From NCBI GenBank assembly GCA_033239525.1, contig BSYO01000033.1, positions 6,067,501-6,131,500 of the forward strand: a DNA stretch of 64,000 nucleotides. Reading direction: 5' to 3'. The notes under the pieces are model-generated. The model was not told the origin of the DNA. It ran no database searches and saw only the letters and a program-made list of their open reading frames with translations. This document shows, one piece after another, positions 59,700 to 64,000 of the stretch. A program made the position numbers and the translations under genes. This DNA is from Nepenthes gracilis. Lineage: Eukaryota; Streptophyta; Magnoliopsida; Caryophyllales; Nepenthaceae. Every line of letters starts with the position of its first letter. The first letter of the stretch is position 1.

Positions 59700-60990
59700 C
59701 CTAAGTAGCATGTGGACTGGCCATAATAGTTGACCGGCTAAGATAGTTGACCGAACTAGATAGTTGACCGAATTAGATAATTGGCAGGTTATGATAGTTG
59801 ATTGGCTAAGGTAGTTGACCAGACTAGATGGTTGACCACTTAGGATAGTTGACCAGAGTAGATTGATGGTAAGAATGAATCGTTGACCAATTGGAAGAGT
59901 TGACCGGATTACCTTGTCGGCCAATTTTAATTAGAGTCCGAACTGGTCAAATCAAAGTAGGTGACCTACTCCCACCTACTCCATTGACTTTGTAGATAGG
60001 GGATCTAAAAGGAGTACCAGAGTAGGTAACCCATCCCCACCTATTTTCACCTACCATGTTGTCTATAAATACTGAATTTGGGGGTTAAGAAAGAAAGTAA
60101 AAAAAATCTAAAAAGAGGCACAAAAGAAAAGGAGCGGAAGAACTTTCAGGCCAGATTGAGTAAGAAAATTCATAGATCAGGCAGGTATACTCTATACTTT
60201 ATCTTTGGCTGATACTAATTTCTATTTGATTCTTTTGAGTATTATTATTCTAATACCATTCTTCACTAAGTTTCTACAGATTAAATATCATAATAATGAC
60301 TTTTCTTATGTTTTATAAAGGATCTTCATGTTCAATGCATGTTCCATATTTTATATATTGGATTTTGTCCCATGATTCATGCTTAAATATTATTGGAATT
60401 TTCTTTTCATATTTGAGTCGGGTATTGTAGTAAATGGTAAAAGTTCAAGTTTTGGTACTTGGAAAAGTTATACTGTATATTATTCAGATCGTTTGTAAAT
60501 ATCAGTTTGCTCAATTGAAAACTTCATTTGTTAAAATGTAAACCACAAAATCAAGAAAAATTATATACGATAAATGATGGCAAAGTAGATGTAAGCCTAA
60601 AATGTAACATTTATTGAAAATTTAGTTATGGTCGTGTAGCCGCAAGTCTAAAATATAGCCGTTATTGGAAAATTGGTTATGGTTGAGTCACTGTAAGTCT
60701 AAAATGTAGTCGTTATTAAAATTTTGGTTATGAAACTAGATCAAGGATGTTGGAGTGATAACTCGATGACTTCCCCTGAGCCATGGAGGAACTTTTGGTG
60801 GCATCTTTGGACTATGGTCTCGTATACCGGTTTAAAGGTATTACCGCCCGCTGCTGGGAGTAAAATAAGAGGATTGACCTTCGATTGTGTGGAGATTACA
60901 CAATCCTTCTTCGAAATTATCTATATGTACCGATTTACAAATATTGTAAGTTGCGAAGAAATTGTTATAATAGTTAAGGAAGTTGTTGGG
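59700..60990 (+). mobile_element. LTR-like unit with W-box minisatellite
   Basis: A 17-bp minisatellite (59727-59913) is followed by TATAAATACTG (60064), a purine-rich leader and a donor-like GGCAG/GTATAC (GT at 60185-60186). Downstream are GTTATGGT / CTAAAATGTA repeats (60600-60730) and a GC-richer part (60760-60860). It gives way to another LTR-like unit near 61000. Confidence 0.45.
59727..59913 (+). repeat. 17-bp minisatellite, 11 units, carrying W-box cores
   Basis: The 187 bp divide exactly into eleven 17-bp units with no indels. The unit is close to TAGTTGACCGGACTAGA. Eight units (1, 2, 3, 6, 7, 8, 10, 11) contain TTGACC, the core recognised by WRKY factors in known promoters. The array lies about 150 bp upstream of the TATA box at 60064, in the U3-like part of an LTR-like unit. 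Confidence 0.9.
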
Positions 60991-60999
60991 ATTAGACAC

Positions 61000-63900
61000 T
61001 GCTAGTGAGGTAACTCAACAAATGAAAAGTCATCGGAGCACATACAGGACTTGTAAGGTGTGCTGCAATATCAAAGGTCGATGATTGTGGAGATAAGGCC
61101 CAAGGACTTGTACAGAATATGGCCGGACGAGGATTGTTGACCGGTGGAAATTATTGTTGACCGAATTGTTGACCAGATGGATATGAAGAAGAGTCCAGTC
61201 AACATACGTTAACCGGCTGTTAGGCATCAAAAATGCCGGCTGCCCAAACAACCGGTTGCACAAATAATCGGTATGTGTATTTGAGGCAAAATACCTGGTT
61301 GCCAAAATGTCTGGTCAATGCGTTGATCGAATAAGATGGCAAAAATGCTGGCTTGCATTAATGGTCGGAATGGATGAAATTATCGGTATTGATTTATAAC
61401 AAGAATGACCGGTATGCGCAATTTGTCAATATGTGCAAATTGTCAGTGTGGCAATTGGCCCAGTATGCTTGAGAAAAATGACCGGTATGCTTGTGAATAA
61501 AATTGACTGGTATGATTCCGATATGCAAGTGATGAAAACGACCAGTATGGTTGTAAGGAAAAAACTGCCAATATGCTTGACCGGTATACATGTAAGAAAA
61601 TTGACTACTATGTATTTAAAAGAAATGGACAGGATGGCCAAATGGAGGGCTTCCAAAATGGCCGGACGCCCATTTTGTCAGGAATGGCCAAAATGCCCGA
61701 AATGGGTATTTTGGGCAGAATGAGTATTTTGGACAGAATGGGTATTTTATAATTGGGTGGTTTAGTGCAAAATGTCAGAATGGCACAATTTGTCCGGTAT
61801 GAAACAAAATGCCGGAACGGTACAATGGGCGAAAAAATGTATTTTGGGTGATATGGTGTATTTTTTCAGAATAAAGCAAAGTTATGAAATAAAGTTAAAA
61901 TGACCGGTATGCCTGGTAGCCAAAAATTACCGATATGAATGAACAGTAAAAGTGACCGATATGAATGTAGCAAAATTATCAGAATGGGATGAAACAACAG
62001 TTTGGTAGGAATGGACAGTATGAAATTCCCATAATGGATGACCAGTTTGGGAGAAGAGGGTGGTAAGGTATGGATTTAGTGATTTGGAATGTCGTTTCCT
62101 TGGAAATTTGGGAATGCAATTGTTCAATTAAGAAGAGTTGACCGGACTAAAATAGTTGACAGAAGCCAGGTTTGGCAGCTTGTTGGGCGCCGTGGACTGC
62201 ACTCGAATGCCAATCCGCATAAAAGTTACTTGCGGGTTTCTTTTTAAATTGTTAGGGACGCGTTTTTGGGAGAAGAAAGCAGAGACCACGGGTAGAGAGA
62301 GAGGGAGAGAGAAGAGAGAGAAATAGAGCAAACGAAGGCTTTTGGGATGGATTCTGGCTTCGAGTTAGTTGGAGAAATCATAGAGCGGGTCGAGGCAAGT
62401 ACATCTATACCAATTTCTTCCGTTTTCTTTAATTTTTGTTCGACCTTCTTTGGGTATTATTATCCCGATATCCACCCAAATTATGAAGAACACATAGCTC
62501 ATGATTAGTACTCAAAGTATTTATGGTTATTTATCCAATTTACCTTCTGATTTGTCCGGTTTGGTGACCGAGCCCAATTTGGAATTTCCCTATTCCCTTC
62601 GATTAAATATTAATTTGACCCCCAAATATAAATTACTATGTTCCAATAATACATATATATCAGCCGGACATCCGATCTCACAAGTATCAACCTATTCCGA
62701 CGTCCGGATGCTCTAAATTAGCACAGGTACTATTCACCCGAGAATAAATAAAAAATTTTCTTTCTTCCACCCAAATTAATTGTTATGAAAGTATGATTTA
62801 TTGCATGTGTTCAATTATAAGCTCCAAAAAAATATGATTGTACTCCACATGTGGAAGAAATGTGCTCCGAAGGCCCCCAAAGTGATAATTGCCCAATATA
62901 GTAAGAAATTCTAATCTTTCCTATGTATTGTGACATCCATGCATCCAAATTGACATTTGAAAAGATTTAAATCCGAAGGAAAGATAATAATCGGATATGT
63001 AATTAGAGGAAAGTCCACAATGTGATTTGTGTTCAAATTGATTCTCCCAGATCGAAATATTGTGAATGAAATATGGTGGATCTTTCCTCAAAAGTATAAG
63101 AAATGAAACGAGGATCACGAATTTATATTTATAGGATAGTATTCCTTGACTTGCCATTTATATCACGGTAGAAACCCAATAATTACCCTAACTGCGTATC
63201 CTAGCCGCATATGGGAGCAAGTGATATTTGTAGTACGCCTTAGGATACTACTATGGAAGAATGAAGATTGCCTCTGGACCGCGGGATGTTAGGATAGTAT
63301 TTTATTGGCCCTGTATGACCGGGTGATAGGCATACCGCTATGCCATGTGATATTTGGACTGTTCTAGGCAATTTTATTGGACATTGAGTACGTCGTTCGG
63401 CCTTAGATCATAAGGGGTATCATGATCCTTCCTCGTTCTCTCGCACCTTTAATTAATAAGACCTATTGGTCCTGGTTCGTAAAGATGAGTAATTATATAT
63501 AATTTACATCCCAAAGAAAAAATAATAAAATATAAGAAGTTAATCGTATTCCAAAGACATACTCGATCATGTTTTTTATTTATGCATCCTCATTATACTC
63601 ATATGTTTCTCTTTTACTTTATTTTGCATATATCGTTATTGCCTTATGAATATTGCACTTGTTAAACTGTTAGTTCACCCTTACTTCTCATTATCTCCAA
63701 TTTAGTACAAGTTTGATATGCCCGATGAGACAGCGTAGAGATTTGAAGTGGTCTAGGTTTGGATATAAAAAATCATGTCGAAGACTTGGAACTTGTAGTT
63801 TTATTTATATCATGGGAAACTGTATATATGTATATTTCTTTTGGAAATTTTAATATATATTGTACATATAACTTATGATTAGATAGTTTAATTTTCGCTA

Positions 63901-64000
63901 TGTTAGATTTATTTATACTTTTACAAGTTATTATGGTTTGTTATAAGTTCTTAGTGGCATCTCTCTTTGGCCAATTTTGTATTTAGATATACAGCATTGA
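61000..64000 (+). mobile_element. Long-LTR-like unit, running off the right edge
   Basis: The first part (61130-62000) is packed with GACCGGTATG, TTGACCGG and AAAATGGCC phrases. Then come a leader with AGAGAGAGAGG and a donor-like GAGGCAA/GTACATC (GT at 62399-62400), followed by a long 3' part with the GCGTATCCTAGCCGCATATG-type passage (63195-63400) seen in other long LTRs. No gag or pol follows in the window, so it could be a solo or a 5' LTR. No borders are fixed. Confidence 0.45.

Noticed and set aside
1..64000. CRISPR arrays, bacterial operons, tRNA or rRNA genes
   Set aside because: No regular repeat-spacer array, no ribosome-binding-site pattern and no full tRNA or rRNA sequence was seen. 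The tRNA-like words found belong to SINE-like repeats or primer sites.

Overview
This window is nuclear DNA from a flowering plant, most likely a eudicot. The genes are split by many AT-rich introns with GT-AG borders. Their closest relatives, as far as I can judge by eye, are Arabidopsis-type proteins. Most of the rest is LTR retrotransposon debris: solo LTRs with target-site duplications, tRNA-iMet primer sites, and gag and RNase H relics. I cannot name the species.

Two protein genes are complete and open in every exon. The first is a four-exon gene on the plus strand (26376-29391) for an RPC9/CRCP-like RNA polymerase III subunit of 147 aa. The second is a nine-exon gene on the minus strand (51701 down to 37088) for a HAK/KUP/KT potassium transporter of 784 aa, closest in my judgement to the POT10/POT11 group. 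Both reconstructions keep phase across every junction. Between them lie broken pieces of a 20S proteasome alpha-2 (PAB) gene on the minus strand (33295-35661). A probable C-terminal exon of the same family sits alone at 10519-10567.

Layout from left to right: a Ty3/gypsy 5' end entering from the left edge (1-1230, minus); AT-rich DNA with degenerate tandem repeats and a hAT-like MITE (1231-5182); a long solo LTR (5183-7357); AT-rich DNA around a GC-rich island (7358-10518); a duplication of about 5.4 kb (10646-16068 and 17184-22503) separated by a truncated Ty1/copia 5' end (gag, primer site and LTR, 16069-17183); a solo LTR pointing at RPC9 (23040-25570); RPC9; LTR fragments; the PAB pseudogene; the transporter, whose introns hold LTR, copia and SINE-like insertions plus local tandem duplications; its putative leader and promoter (51702-52675); and finally LTR-dominated DNA to the right edge, including an exact 17-bp minisatellite carrying W-box cores (59727-59913).

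The two intact genes are not functionally linked. I found no operon-like cluster, CRISPR array, or convincing new multi-gene system. The most interesting signals are structural: the transposon-joined tandem duplication, the single-base losses at CCGG sites in one LTR copy, the W-box minisatellite, the solo LTR placed as a possible promoter for RPC9, the copied splice donor in the transporter gene, and recurrent donor-like sites inside the long LTRs.
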